Source: Adiantum capillus-veneris (Eukaryota; Streptophyta; Polypodiopsida; Polypodiales; Pteridaceae). Taken from it: a DNA stretch of 64,000 nucleotides. The DNA is taken from NCBI GenBank assembly GCA_014529385.2, contig CM043958.1, forward strand, positions 125,341,817 through 125,405,816. Direction: 5' to 3'. This document shows, piece after piece, positions 48,246-61,396 of this stretch. The notes beneath the pieces are model-generated. The model was not told the DNA's origin, made no database searches, and saw nothing but the letters and a program-made list of their open reading frames with translations. The first letter of the stretch is position 1, and each line of letters begins with the position of its first letter. A program made the position numbers and the translations under genes.

Positions 48246-48270
48246 AGGGGATGGGCAATTAAGCTATGAT

Positions 48271-51200
48271 TTGAAGGAGGATTTGACAAGCCGAAAGGCA
48301 GATGTTACTTTTGGGCAGCTTATAGAGATGGTGTCTAAACTAAAGCAACAGTGGAAGAGGATGGTTAACCCAATGGAGAAAGAGCCAAAGAGAGGTTCAG
48401 TAAAGGTGTTGGCGATGGATGAGCTACCAGAAATTTTCCCAATAGTAGATGTGTGGCATAAAAGGAAAAATTTGGGACAAGGCTATGTTGATGGCGGGGC
48501 CCAAATATGTGTGATAACACACTCATGTGTTGAGAAGATGGGTCTTACAGGGGTGTAAGGCTTCCGGATCAGATTGTCAAACCATCAAAAAGTAAAATAT
48601 TTGGGTGTTGTAAAGAGCTTAGAAGTGAAGGCGTATGATGCAAAGGCAGTGGGTGATTTTCATGTGATGCCAGCGGGGCTGGGAGCATATCCTATTATAC
48701 TGGGTAGCTCATGGTTACGTGCAGTGGGAGCTGTTCAAGATTGGAGACGTGGTACCAAGAAGCTATATAATATGGACACAAGTAAACGGTTGGAGGAGCT
48801 TTATGAAGATGAGGATGAGTCTAGTGATGAAGACTATTCCACAGTGAGGACGAGGACAATGATAGTACTACCAGCAATGATGAGGATGCTGATGTTGCAT
48901 TTCTTTTGATGGACAAAGAAATCTAGGAGTCTGGTTTAGTCGCATTTACAAATGAGGTTGAAGATGAAAGTGAAGGGCCTTATGAAGTGATTGAAGGGCT
49001 GATGCAAACTAAGGTTGAATCGTCAAAGAAGCATGAATTGATGACACAAATGATCAATGGGTGGAGACCTCTCAGCTATGGAGAAGGAGATATATTTGCT
49101 CATGCTGGCTAGGTTCCTAATTTGTTCATTACTTCATATGAAGAGATTAGAGGGTTCAAGGGAGAAGAGATGCATATAGAGCTGAAAGAAGGTGCTAAGC
49201 CTGTGCGAAAAAGGCTAAGAAGGATGGGTCAAGAGCAGCTGGAAGCCTTGAGGGAAGAGGTGGACAAGTTATTGAAGGCAGAGTTCATAGTCCCTGTGGA
49301 GACCACAGAACGGGTGAGTCCAGTAGTAGTTAGTCCAAAGAAGGATGGAAAGTGGAGGATTTGCGTAGATTTTAAACCCTTAAATGCAGCCACTAAGAAG
49401 AACCCATATCCTCTTCCTTTCATCGATCAGATCTTGGATTCAGTGGCAGGTTATGAGAGGTACAGTGTGTGTGATGGTTTTTCAGGCTATTTTCAATCGA
49501 AGATTGCTCTTAAAGACCGAACAAAGACAACTTTTATTACGCCATGGGGATGCTATTGCTACACGTTATTGCCATTTGGGTTGTCAAATGGACCATATTT
49601 CTATCAAGAGAGGGAAAATTGGGTATTGGCACCATTCATTGGTAGTTAAGTTAAAGCTTTTATGGACGACTTCTGTGTCTACAGCAGTAGGGCTGAACAC
49701 CATGAGAAGCTGCAGATGGTATTGGCTTGATATGATGAATGTGGAGGACAACTAAATCCCAAGAAATGTCATCTAGTATAGCCAAGGGTGAAGTTATTGG
49801 GTCATATGGTGTCAGAAAATGGCATCGAGGCTGATCTAGACAAAGTTAAGTCTATTATTCTTCTTCCATCACCTACGAGTACAAAGCAATTGGCAACCTT
49901 TATACACAAAGTAAAGTACATGGCCCGGTTTATTCCGTTGTCTTCACAGCTCCTTTATCCATTACAACAAGTGGCAAAGCATGATCCACTGCAATGGGAT
50001 GACAAGTGCGAAGAGGTGTTTCAAGAGGTGAAAGAGGTGTTAGGGGGGTTGTCAGCCATGCAGGCTCCTCATTGGAAGCAAGTATTTTATGTAAATCCAT
50101 CAGTAGGGGATGATGCCATTGGGGCCATGCTATTGCAAAAGGGGAAGGGTAGCCATTATATGAGGCCAGTTTATTGTGCAAGCCGAGTGAAGTTGGTAGC
50201 AGAGAGAAAATTCTCCGAAGTAGAGCTAGTGATGGCCAGTGTAATATTTGCTTGTCGACGATTTCGTCATTATTTGCTACCACGACCTTTTGTTTTCTTG
50301 ACGAGTTATGCCTTTTTGCCATAGTTAATTAATGGCACTAACATGTCAAATGTGGTCAAGAAATGGGTAATTGAGCTGCAAGATTTTGAGTTCTCTTTTC
50401 TAGTGGAAGACAGTACAAGGGCTACCCTAGCCGATTTTTTGACCTATAAGGAGAATCCCCTTCTTGTTAAGGAAGAGGTGGTGAGAAAGGTGGTTGAAGA
50501 AGTGCCACAGATTAGCAATGCACATGTGTTTTTCTTTGATGGCTCATACAGAAAGAGCCATGATGCGGCTTCAGGGGGTATAGCACTTTATGATGCAGAG
50601 GGGAAGCTAGTATGCAAGAGAGGGTTCAAATTGGATGCTCATAGTAACAATGAGGCTGAATATGCTACTTTGGAATCCGGATTACACATTTGTTTGAAGC
50701 ATGGGGTTAGAAGGTTGAGCATAAAAGGTGATGCCTTGTTAGTTGTGAAGAAAGTGTTGGGTGTGTGGAAGAGCAAGAACACCTCATTGAAGGAAATGTG
50801 TTTCAGAATTAAAGGCCTGTTAAAAAATTTTGAAGCATGGAGCATCAGACACATTGAACGTTGTCTAAATGGAGAAGCACATGAAGTAGCTCAAAGCATG
50901 ATTGGGGAGTTATTTGTGTTAAGGACCAATTTACCTCTTTATCATGGCCCGGAAAGTTTGGCTCAAGAAGAGGAGTTTTTGCTTCTAACAGGAATCATTC
51001 CAAAAGAGATTCAGAAGTCTAAGAAGTATGGTTTTGTGCATAGAGCATACACGTACAAATTGATTGGTGATGTCTTGTACATGAAAGGGGCTGATCTTGT
51101 GTCAAGACGTGTACCTTGGCGGGAGGATCTTTACAGAGTGTTGGAAGAGAATTATGAAGGTGCATGTGGTGGATATTTTGCTCTAAAGATTACCTTGCAT

Positions 51201-52319
51201 AAGATCTTGCAAGAGGGGTATGTCTGGCCTAGTTTGCACAAGGATGTTCATCATTGGTGTAGGTCTTGCAATAGGTGTCAAGCATTTGGGAAGAGAGTGT
51301 TGAAACCAGAGCTACAAAAAACCATTATGGCGTTTGATGTGTTTGAAAAGTGGGGGATTGATGCAATAGGCCCATTACCTATCAGAAGTAGGGGCAAAAT
51401 CTATATTTTGAATGCAGTGGACTATCTCTCTAGATGGGCAGAGGCTATAGCAGTAAAAAAAATCACTGCAAAGGATGTGGCAAAATTTGTGTATGATGAA
51501 ATATGTTGCAAGTTTGGGGTGCCATTGGAGCTACTTTTAGATAAGGGGCCAGGATTTAGAGCTAAACTACTAGACTTTTTATGCGCAAAGATGAAGATTA
51601 GGCACCAGCATACCACTCCTTATTATCCACAGTGTAATGATTTAAATGAAAGATTCAATGGTGAGTTGGTATAAATCCTTTCGAAAGTGACAGATCACCA
51701 AGGAAAGAAATGGGATTTGGAATTGCCTAGTGCATTATGGGCTTACCGTACTTTGGTGAAGACAAGTACAGGGTTTACTCCATTTCATTTGGTATATGGA
51801 AAGGAAGCACTATTGCCTGTGGAGGTAGATTTTCCTGCAGTAAATATTCTAGAGAAGTTGCTTGGGCCGCCTAGTGATGCATTCAAAGAGAGGCTCTTAC
51901 AGTTACAAGAGGTTGAGTTGGATAGGATGAGTGCATTGGAACAGTATGGGCAGATGCAAGATAAGGCTTTGGCAAAGATAAATTAAAAGGTTAAAAGTAA
52001 GGGTATCAAGAAGCATGACTTGGTTTTTCGCTACAACAGTAAGCTGGACAACACCTTCCAAAAGAAGTTTCAAATTAAGTGGGAAGGCCCTTTCAAGGTA
52101 GTGGAGTGTTTTCCAAATGGTACATATCAGTTGGCTAACCTGGATGGGATTCTACATAAGTCAAGGGTAAATGGATTGCGTCTTAAATTGTACCATGCTA
52201 GATTGATGATGGTGGAGCAAGATGAGATGTCTGTGGAGCAAGTAATGTCTATGAGGGACGAGGAGACCTGTGACGTTGCGAGTCTCATATCGCTTTTTGC
52301 TACTGCTGATCATGAATGA
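48271..52319 (+). pseudogene. Gypsy-2 pol with dual RNase H
   Basis: Protease: GYVDGGAQICVIT at about 48480. RT: WRICVDFKPLNAATKKNPYP and FMDDFCVYS (about 49659). RNase H: YVNPSVGDDAIGAMLLQ and a TSYAFLP end. A second RNase H (about 50505-50920) has FFDGSYRKSHDAASGGIALY, NNEAEYATLESGL and KGDALLVV. Integrase: the first zinc His appears as Tyr (GGYFALKITLHKIL), with C-x2-C kept (CRSCNRCQ); the catalytic region has WGIDAIG, DKGPGF and NERFNG; C-terminal domain to 52319. In-frame stops: TAA 48556, TAA 49647, TGA 49728, TAG 49779, TAG 50322, TAA 51672, TAA 51984 (first bases), plus a frame change near 48838. Defective. Confidence 0.9.
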
Positions 52320-52330
52320 TCTAGTAGGCT

Positions 52331-52340
52331 AGGGGATGGG
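52331..52340 (+). other. Gypsy-2 candidate polypurine tract
   Basis: AGGGGATGGG lies 7 bases before TGTCAGGAG, a plausible LTR start. An alternative purine tract (GAAAAAAAAGAGA, 52914-52927) directly precedes the part shared with the 5' repeat. Confidence 0.5.
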
Positions 52341-52347
52341 CAAAATA

Positions 52348-53490
52348 TGTCAGGAGTTTTTTGGATCAAGGGATTCCGCATATGTACATACCCATGCATG
52401 GTGCATCAAATAAGAGATTGCCCATTTTCCAGAGCCAGGTGGTTGCATGGGTCCCACATGTGTACAGGTAGGAGAAGGTGTACATAGTGCATCGATTTTC
52501 ACCGTTACCAGTACCAGTGTGTTTTTTCTATTATAATGAGGAGTTGGTAGCATGTAAACTTCTCAAGGAAGCTATCCGCGGGCCGACAACATGAGGTAAG
52601 CAGGTGCGTCAGATGGCATCTAGTGGCGTCAGGAGGCCGAACGGGGTCAATACTTGCACGTGCATAAGTATGGACGCAACGTGGATGTTTTCTTGTGATA
52701 ATTATGCAGAAAGGTCATCATGAGGAACATATTTTGGGGCCACTTCACGTGGTGGCGAGACGCATTATTGGAAAAAATTGAGTGCCAGGTGTGCGGATGA
52801 TGCAAAAAGGTGACAACTATGCACTGCGAGGTCAGTTTTTGGCATGTTCGGGGTCCGTATGAGGTCATCTAAAAGGCCAAGGGTTCCCAAGTAATAAATA
52901 TAAGTGTGGGAACTGAAAAAAAAGAGATAAGACAAGAAAAAAATTGGAGAAGAGAGGAGGAACAGCCGCAACTGTGTTTTTGCTCATTCTGGAGCCTGTT
53001 TTGGCTGTAAACTACTCATCCTAGGTCGGATTTGAGCACTTTGACATTGTAGACTGGGGTCTTGGGCTCTTCTGATCGCGATGGCCCTATCCATTTTTCC
53101 AAATTCCTCACTCTTTTTTTGCTGTTTTGGCTGTGTAATTTTCTCCTATGAGCGAAGCATCTGCTCCAATTTGTGATTGTATCTGGTATATTTTACCCAT
53201 ACTGTGTGAGCTATTTGCCCCATTGGTATTGGCCCAAGCTCTATTGTATCTAAACATCATAAATTCTCCTCTTTTGAGTTGAGTTTTTGGGTGTGTGTGT
53301 GTGTGTCTCTCTGTGTGGAGTGGGAAAGTGGATAGTCTCTCTCCTCTCACTCCATCGGTGTGTTCCCTGTCTCGGCCAGGTGGGTTGTGTAAGCCAAGTG
53401 ATTCCCCATAATGTGTGTGTGTGTGTATCATCCCAAGAGTGTGTGTCGGATCATTATAGAGGCGTTCTGTGTGGTTCCATCCCGCTCACA
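52348..53490 (+). repeat. Gypsy-2 3' LTR (U3 extent inferred)
   Basis: If it starts at TGTCAGGAG the LTR is ~1.14 kb. The downstream half, 52928-53490, matches the 5' repeat. A TATA-like ATAAATATAA at about 52895 lies ~34 bases upstream of the start of that shared part. It ends CGCTCACA. Two stretches with long GT runs (53292-53310 and 53415-53430). Confidence 0.65.
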
Positions 53491-53570
53491 ACGTGAGGGT
53501 CATATGTTGTTATGTGTATGTATGTGCACCTAAATTGACCAATTGCCCATTCAAGGTTCATTACAAGTGA
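53491..53570 (-). repeat. ~345-bp repeat, inverted, remainder after gypsy-2
   Basis: Continues the 45468 arm (GTGCACCTAAATTGACCAAT) and stops at about 53566, where unique DNA of the DGQH gene region begins. 53571-53899 shows nothing I can name. Confidence 0.75.
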
Positions 53571-53899
53571 CCAATATGAACTTGATCATGGCAGAATGGA
53601 ACCATCACTCAAATACTTTGACATATAATAAATAGAACATGAATTTTGTTCAAAAAGAGATTTTTTAATTGTCTTTTTCAATCAACCTAAATATAGACAG
53701 AAGATTTTTAAAGGAATGAACAAAATTAAATTGAACCAAAAGGATACATTGAAGATACTTGAATCTTTTAAGTCATCTTTATAATAGATATAGAAAGTTC
53801 AAACTACAAAAGAAACATTGAAATGGATGTGATGGTTTCCAAGTTAATACATACTTGCTTCAAGTGATAAAAAATCTTTGACAGAAAAGTTGCCTTCAC

Positions 53900-56531
53900 T
53901 CATCCTTCCACCATCTCGCTTTCGTGCTCAACTGGGTGCTCTACTTGATTGACCTGAAGGCCTGCCCATTGCTTGATGTCATCATGCAATGTCACAAATT
54001 CTAGAATCCGTGATTCTAGATTCTTCTGATCCTCAATGTTTTCACTAAGGCTACAACTTCTTTCTTCTCTTCAAGACCAATCTCAGTTATATAGCCATCA
54101 CTGAATAATTCCACTAGCTTGGATCCTTCTGTGCAATACTTCTTGGTAAATTTCTTGACAAGAAGGTTCTTCTTAAATCTCAAGAAATCCTTGTCAGATA
54201 GATGCTGCACAGTTTGAAAATTGATATCAAGTAACCTGCATCAAGTATGGTGGTAGATTCTCCTGGAACAAGAGTTGTTGGGAGTCCAGTAGATGCATCA
54301 CTTTTTCCAAAAAGGACCATAACAAAGAAGAGTTGTATGGACCCAGCATAAAACGTGTCTCTTTCATGATGTAGAACTCCAACACTGTGTTGTCGCATTA
54401 TGTCCTTCATATTATTCAAAGTTTCTGCAATTGCACAAAATGTATTATGTTTAAGAAAGCAAGAAGCACATAGTGTGCTTCTTCTGAACCTCCACTGATG
54501 GAAATCATCCCATTCAAGAGATCTTTGTATCGATCCTCATGCCAATGTGTGTTGCTCTTAAAGGCCTCTAATATGTCCAATACACAAAGTCCTATGGGCA
54601 CTGGGTTGCGAAGGTGACTTTCCAAGTATGAAGAACCTTCAATATGAAGGTTTATCACATAAATCCTCCAAGGAACATCTGTTGCCTTTACTTGATCCTT
54701 GTGTAGATTTATTGTCCACTCAACATACTTTCTTGCACTCTCTAGAAAGTCAATCTTCTTGATCCTCACTTTAATTGTGTCTTTATCCATATATCACAAA
54801 GCTCAAGAAACTTCATAAACACAATCATTGATGTTATACATCAAGACAAGATCCTCCCAAGTATTTCACTTTGCATATTCATTGAGAGAGTTAAAATCCT
54901 CAATCAAGGCATCTTGAATGTTATGATCTTGCTTGACCTGTTTGATTCATTCAAGCATGTCCATGATGTATATGTACTTTATTCCCTTTGATAACACAAT
55001 TGTGACATCTCTTATTTTTGCTTGTAGCTTCTTAACCTCTTCTTCATTCAAACCATCTAGACACCTAAATACTGTGGCACTTAGTTTCTTATTCTCTTTT
55101 TCCAATTCTCTTATAATATCTAGCCATTCATTAAAGATGGCATCATAATAAGTCACCATCTGAGCTTGCTTTGTAATAAAGGATGCTCCAACACATATTC
55201 TAGCCATTCTTAAAAATGCCTACACAAAGAAATTAGAGAAATCAAAAATTGGCTATCAAACTTGCATGGTGTTCTATGTTTCTAGTGCAAAAGATAAATG
55301 ATATGGGATTATAAATTTATCACCTACATCCCATTTGCTACGAGATGAAGGTCCCTTTACGACACCAAGTGGTGGCCTTGCAGGACATCCGTTAAATCTC
55401 CATTGATCACCTAAGTGCTTCAGTATGACATTGTATGGTTGATTCACATACAAGGCCTTTGGTTGTTCATTTGCAATAGCAGATATAGTGATAGAAACAT
55501 GTGGAGGTGGATCTACAACAATGCGGGCCTTTCGTTGAGCATACACTGCTACGAGCTCTTGTGACCTACCCCCCTTCATCATTTCTTGAACTCTCAACAT
55601 TTTTGTTGCGTTTATAGAGTGTTGTCCATCAAGAATACAATACCTATAGTCTTTTAGCTTGCCTTCTTCAATATCTGACGGCGTCATTGGGATTCCTGTC
55701 CTTTGACCTCAATTCTTGACAGCCATCAAATAGGCACATGATGAAGGCCTATTTGCACTTGCAGAAAAGAGAAGTATGCAATTATTTAGCTGCTCCTCGT
55801 CAAGTTGGTGAGAATTATAATGATTAGGATCAAGAAAACAATTGTTCATTGGAGTTTCATACTATGTATACTTGAATGGAAAATATGTTGAATACTTCTC
55901 TTGCCTCCAGTATCACTTTTGTTTGCCTTGGAACCTCTTTCTCTAAAAGATGAGGCTCCACAAACCTTAAGTGAGGTTGGTTGCTTGTACCCTCTTGTGA
56001 AGCATCTAGATTTGACTCATCCACTGCTTTGGACCCTGCAACAATATGAGCCTTGGCTCTCTTTGCTTTTGGATGAGAAGATTTTGGCCTTGGACTCTTG
56101 GTGGGTGGCTTCTTATTCTTCACACTCTAGACAATGGAGTCATGAAGAGTGTCTGCAGTCACCTGTGTAGGATCCATGTCTACATTCCAGCCTCTAGAGA
56201 ACATAGTCACCTCTTTATCTTTTACCATGCATTGAGAGAAACATGCCTTTGGAGATAGGCAATACTCTATATTCCTTGGAACTTGAATGTTAATGCAGTC
56301 AATGCTAGGATGACCTTCAACGGTTGATATAGCTATTGCAACTACTTGGACTAGATCCTCAAATACATGGTTTTCTTGTTGTGAGGCAAGAAAAAAATGT
56401 ACTTTATTATATTGAGCACATTGTAGTCCATAAATATCAAGGTACCATGGACAAGGCTCATCGGTAGCAAGGTCAATGGTGACTAGAATAGTAGTTACTT
56501 TTCTCTTATTTGAGGTCCTCACTTGAGACAT
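53900..56531 (-). pseudogene. Decayed ~840-codon gene with DGQH motif, unknown function
   Basis: Minus strand, ATG 56531 to a terminal TGA at 53900-53902. Segments in order: MSQVRTSNKRKVTTILVTID and CPWYLDIYGLQ; a Lys/Pro-rich linker (KNKKPPTKSPRPKS); LKDYRYCILDGQHSINATK; PPPHVSITISAIANE; WRFNGCPARPPLGVVKG; a 108-bp intron; AFLRMARICVGASFITKQAQ; a Glu/Lys helix; WTINLHKDQVKATDVPWRIY; and a C-terminus ending SEMVEG. The hydrophobic-strand + DGQH pattern resembles the DGQHR/ParB-like fold, but that is a motif match only; I do not recognise the family. Broken by TAG 56127 and TGA 55709, 54947, 54866, 54803, 54794 (lowest coordinates), and by frame changes near 55855, 54455, 54240 and 54050. It lies between inverted and direct repeat arms. 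Confidence 0.6.
55220..55327 (-). other. Intron in the DGQH gene
   Basis: The minus strand starts GTAGGTGATAAATT and ends in a pyrimidine-rich TTTCTCTAATTTCTTTGTGTAG-like tract (last 11 bases TTTCTTTGTGTAG region). It is A+T-rich and 108 bp, a typical plant intron. Removing it joins ...SRSKWD to AFLRMARIC in phase 0; without removal the frame meets several stops. Its presence argues against a retrocopied origin. Confidence 0.7.
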
Positions 56532-56569
56532 TTTTACCTAAAAAACATGTCACGATTATGTACTTAATT

Positions 56570-58508
56570 TAATTTGAGGAAAGAACATACAAGCACACTT
56601 TTCTAGGGAAAGAAATATAGAAAAAATGAGTTTGGATTGGACAAGTGGTCAATCTAGGTGCAGATATACCTATGTACAAACATACAAATGTGTATGAATA
56701 AACGTAGAAGCATGCTTTTCTTGGGAAAGAAATATAGAAGATATAGAGAAAATGAGTCTATACTGGACAAGTGGCCAATCTCTGTGGAGATATGCACATA
56801 CAACAACCTACGACCATCACTTGACCTATAATGGATAGGGGGTCACTCTAGACAACACATTTGACTATAAAGATAAAAAATGAACCTAGATTTAAAGTGT
56901 GGTGAATCTATATCTATACATGTAACATAATACGACCATCACTGGACCTAGAATGGATAGGTGGTCAATGTGGAAAACACATGTGTCTATTAAAGAACAT
57001 GGTTATGCATGTCTTTCATAGAGAAGAGCACATTCACATATGAACATCACTTGAGATAGAATGGACAGATGGCCAATGTAAAGTGCACATATTCTTAACA
57101 AAGTACATTCCACCATAACCTAGGATGGAATGGACAGATGACTAAGATATTCAATACACATGAATATAAAGAACATACAAGCGCACTTTATTAGGAAAAG
57201 AAAGAAATAAAATATTTAAAAAATGAGTCTCGGTTGGATAAGTGGTCAATCTAGGTGCACATATACCTATGTAAGAAAATACACATGTGTATGAAATAAC
57301 ATACAAGCATGGTTTCCTTGGGAAACAAAGATAGAAGATATAGAAAAAATGATTTTGGATTGGACAGGTGGTCAATCTCTATAGAGAAATACACATACAA
57401 CAACATAGGATCATCACTTCATCTAGAATGGACAGGTGGTCAATCTAAACAACATATCTGACTATAAAGATAAAAAATGAACCTAGATTGGACATGTGGT
57501 CAATCTATGTGTATATATACCATGTAACAACATACGAACATCACTTGACCTGGAATGGATAGGTGGTCAATCTAGACAACACATGTGCCTAGTAAAGAAC
57601 GTGGTTATGCATGTGTTTCCTAGAAAAGAGCACATTCACATATGATCATCACTTGCACTAGAATGGACAAATGGCCAATCTAAAGTACACATATGCTTAA
57701 CAAAGTACATTCCACCATAACCTAGCATGGAATGGACAAATAACTAAGACATTCAATACACGTGAATATGAAGAACATAGAAGCACACTTTTCTAGGGAA
57801 AGAAACATACAAAATATTAAAAAAATGAGTTTGTATTGGACAAGTGGTCAATTTAGGTGCAGATATACCAATGTAAGAACATACACATGAATATGAAAGA
57901 ACATACAAGCACACTTTTGTAGGAAAAGAAAGATAGAAAATATAGAAAAAAATAAATTTGGATTGGACAAGTGGTCAATATAGGTGCATATATACCTATG
58001 TAAGAACATACACATGTGTATGAAATAACATATAAGCATGCTTTCCTTGGGAAAGAAAGATAGAAGATATAGAAAAAACTGAGTCTGGATTGGTCAGGTG
58101 GTCAATCTATGTGGAGATATACACATACAACAACATACGACCATCACTTGAGCGTGAATGGACAGGTGGTCAATCTAGACAACACATGTGCCTATTAAAG
58201 AACATGGTTATGCATGTCTTTCCTAGAGAAGAGCACATTCACATATGACCATCACTTGAGCTACAATGGAGAGATGCCCAATCTAAAGTGCACATATGCT
58301 TGACAAAGTACATTCCAGCATAACCTAGCATGGAATGGACAGATGACTAAGATATTCAATACACATGAATATGAAAGAACATACAAGCACATTTTTCTAG
58401 GAAACAAAAGATAGAAAATATAGAAAAAATGAGTCTAGATTGGACAAGTGGTCAATCTAGGTGCATATATACCTATGTAAGAACATACACATGTGTATGA
58501 AATAACAT
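56570..58508 (+). repeat. ~345-bp tandem repeat array (direct orientation)
   Basis: About five to six units with the same landmarks as 8856-10002 (ACAAGCACACTTTTCTAGGG, GGTTATGCATGTCTTTCCTA). Opposite in orientation to the arm left of the DGQH gene. Ends at the LARD-2 LTR. Confidence 0.85.
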
Positions 58509-58997
58509 TGTTATAGAATTGATATTCTATTATCTATTGCAGCTGTCAAGTGGCAAAAGCATCAGCAGATAATGGATTATGCAGAAGGATGTTACATTTT
58601 ATGTATATTTGATTATTCAAGTGATCTTTATGAGCTTTGGCCAATTACGTCTGGCCGGCTAGTTTGTACTCATTTTTGGACATTCAAGAAATCTATAAAT
58701 AAATACGTGCAATAGGGAAATGCTCACTCTTGCACGCCGGGAGATTGCACCCAATGCTCGTGTCTATTCTTCTCTCCTCCCCTCTCTTCTTTCTCGTCGT
58801 GCCAAGTGTAGCACTCCACTCTAGGAGGTGCGCTTTCATGTTCTCCCTCGCTCTATCTTTCTCTCTATCTCTCTATGTTTGAGTTGAGATCATTCATGTG
58901 CGTGTGCGACGATCCAGGTATGTCGATTATTGCTTCTATGGTATATATTGTGTCATTCTGAGTATTTTGCAGGGCACCCACATCTCCGTTTGTAGCA
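58509..58997 (+). repeat. LARD-2 5' LTR
   Basis: TGTTATAGAATTGA...TTTGTAGCA, 489 bp, clearly but imperfectly related to the LARD-1 LTRs (TTTGATTATTCAAGTG, CTCTTGCACG, GAGTATTTTGCAGGGC shared). Confidence 0.9.
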
Positions 58998-58998
58998 G

Positions 58999-59010
58999 TG
59001 GTATCAGAGC
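58999..59010 (+). other. LARD-2 primer-binding site
   Basis: TGGTATCAGAGC, one base after the LTR; tRNA-Met type as in LARD-1. Confidence 0.92.
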
Positions 59011-61396
59011 TTGGGCTGTGTTCTTGGGTTTGCGATATTCACGCCTACGAAGATTATCAGGATTTAATATAAGTCATATTTACGGGAGCGTAACTTATCT
59101 TGTTTGAAAATAGGTATGCGGAAAGATTATCATTACTCTCATGAAATTTCAAATCTGTTTGGATTCTTTTAGAATTGTAAATTTTTATGAGCTAGTGAAT
59201 TATAATAATGATAATAATAATAAATAATGTATTAATTGATTATAATTAAGCATATGAAGCTAATTATGCATTAGGAAATGAGGAGTTTTGTTGCATAGGG
59301 ATATAGAAAAGGCTAGTTGGTGATATAAATATGCATATATAAGAGAGATAATCATATTATATGTAGGGAAGATTGCGTGCCTACAATTTTCCCTATATAG
59401 AGACGTGGTAATTACAGGTTCAAGCAGCTAGACAAAGAGATTAGCAGACGAGATTTGATGACTATAAATATAAAGTAAAGGAATCATGATAAATGAATAA
59501 TCGTCAAATACATTTCCAGTAACAAGGAGATATCGTACAAAATGTAGAAAAACTGAAGGATCTTCATGATCTAGTAAAAATAAATAAATAAATAAAATTT
59601 ATTTGAGAGGGCAATTGACTCAGAAGTAAACGCCAAAGCAGTTTTAATAGACCCTACTATAATGAATCTAAGTAGAACCCACTTCATCTAGTAAGAACGA
59701 CCCTCATACTGTCTTTTCATTTTCAAGTCACTGATAAGCATAGTATCACTCGTCTTAATTAAATCACACTCAACAATATCGGGAGTTTTCACTACACTAC
59801 TGACAAATGATCACAACCATGAAAGATCGTTGAATCCAAGCAGCCATGCACCGTCGCCTTCCTCTCACTCTTTCTTTCATGGCAGCAGCCAACCATAGTT
59901 CAACTACCTCTTTCTCTCGTCCTTCAACCACCCCTGTGGCCAACTATCATGATCACACACATGTGCCAACTCTCAATTGCTCATGGCATGCAATCGCATG
60001 CACCCTCTTCCCATCTCTTTCTCTCTCGTAGCTAGGGGCGCCTACACTCACCAACTACCCTGTTTTTGAACAACACACACACGAGGCCATCTGAGCAATA
60101 TCCCCCACTGCAGTCCGACTCCATGTTTCTCTGATCTCTGATCTCTTTCTCTTTAATTATACCCTCTCCTAGATCACAGATTCAAGCCATCTCTCTTTTC
60201 TCCTCCACTCGTCGCCATGTAGCATTTGCGGCTGTGGTTGCTTTATAATGAGCAGTAGTCTGCAGTCCGCCGACACACTCTCTTTTTCATCATCTAACAG
60301 TAAAAAAAACACACACAAAAATTTCCCTCTTGGCACCGCCCTTGCTTTCTCCTTTCTCCTCCCACCCTTAATGCATGCAGTGCAACAACAACTTCACCTT
60401 CCAGGCCCGCTATACAACACCTTTTGAAGCGGTAACTGACAAGGGTTTCCAACTTGTCCTTCCCTGCGTGTGAGCTGGAAGCTAAAAAGAAAGCAGTGCA
60501 ATAGTCGATGATGCACCCGATTGTACTATTAGACATGTGTGCCGGTCCACAAAGGAGATGGCAGATGTGCAAAGGGAGCTCTCTCTTGCGTCCGAAGGCT
60601 CGCCATTGCTGTCAAGCTTCAAGAGTACAAGCCTCTTCCAAGGGACACCGCGTTCTCATTTAACTTTCACTCTTCCCCTAATCACCTATAGAAGTGGACT
60701 TCGGTGAAGCTCTGCAGTGCCATGGCCATCCTTTCACAGACAACGCTCGATGCCAACCATTGTTACATTTTATTTTGTACCCAAACATTGTATTAAATCC
60801 ATAAATATTGTATCCGTTTGGTCCCATAACCCTTTGGAAGACGAGGAATATACAATTTTCTTTCATTTCGCTCTCTCCCTTTCCCCTTCGAGTATGGCTA
60901 CTTACAGAAGCGGACATCGGTGAACCTTGATGAAGCTCTTGCACAGGCAGACCTTGACGAAGCTCTTTAGTGACTGATGTACTCCTTCATGCGACAACAC
61001 CCATTTTCGATCATTCTCAGGCATTGACCATGATGATGACCCTTTTAGTATGATGTTTTTAAGCTCTTAGTTTTTACATCTTTCGCTTTACTTCAATATT
61101 ATTTTGCACCCATATATTGGATTAGATCCACCTAGATTCTCTCCGTTTGATCTCATTATTCTAAATGTCTAGTCTCTACCCTCACACAGTCAAACATCTG
61201 CCTCTCTGAATGTCTCTCCTCGTGTTGCCCCACTCTAGCATAAACAACCTGCGGACTCTCATAACTCTAATGAGTGGTCTCACTCACTAAATAGACAATG
61301 CAAGTTCCTTCATATCTCATAGTATACTAGACGACGACACATGTGATGGAGCTTTATCTTTGTCTCTATATCCTAGTCTCTACTCGCATTCCCTTT

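Larger units (their letters stand above)
45469..53490 (+). mobile_element. Gypsy-2: Ty3/gypsy element with second RNase H (Tat-like)
   Basis: Direct terminal repeats 45469-46027 and 52928-53490 surround gag and a pol with protease, RT, RNase H, a second RNase H, then integrase. An extra RNase H before integrase is a hallmark of the Tat group of plant gypsy elements. It is inserted in the inverted repeat arm: the flanks (...AGTGATGG and CGTGAGGGTCATATG) are adjacent in the uninterrupted repeat and may include an imperfect target duplication. Multiple stops make it defective. Confidence 0.88.

Noticed and set aside
45469-53490. Endogenous pararetrovirus as the source of gypsy-2
   Set aside because: Integrase and terminal repeats are present and no movement or coat protein region is visible; gene order is that of a Ty3/gypsy element.
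53900-56531. TGA recoding (selenocysteine or variant code) because five of six nonsense codons are TGA
   Set aside because: There are also a TAG and at least four frameshifts, and neighbouring retroelements show the same C-to-T stop pattern; decay is the simpler explanation.
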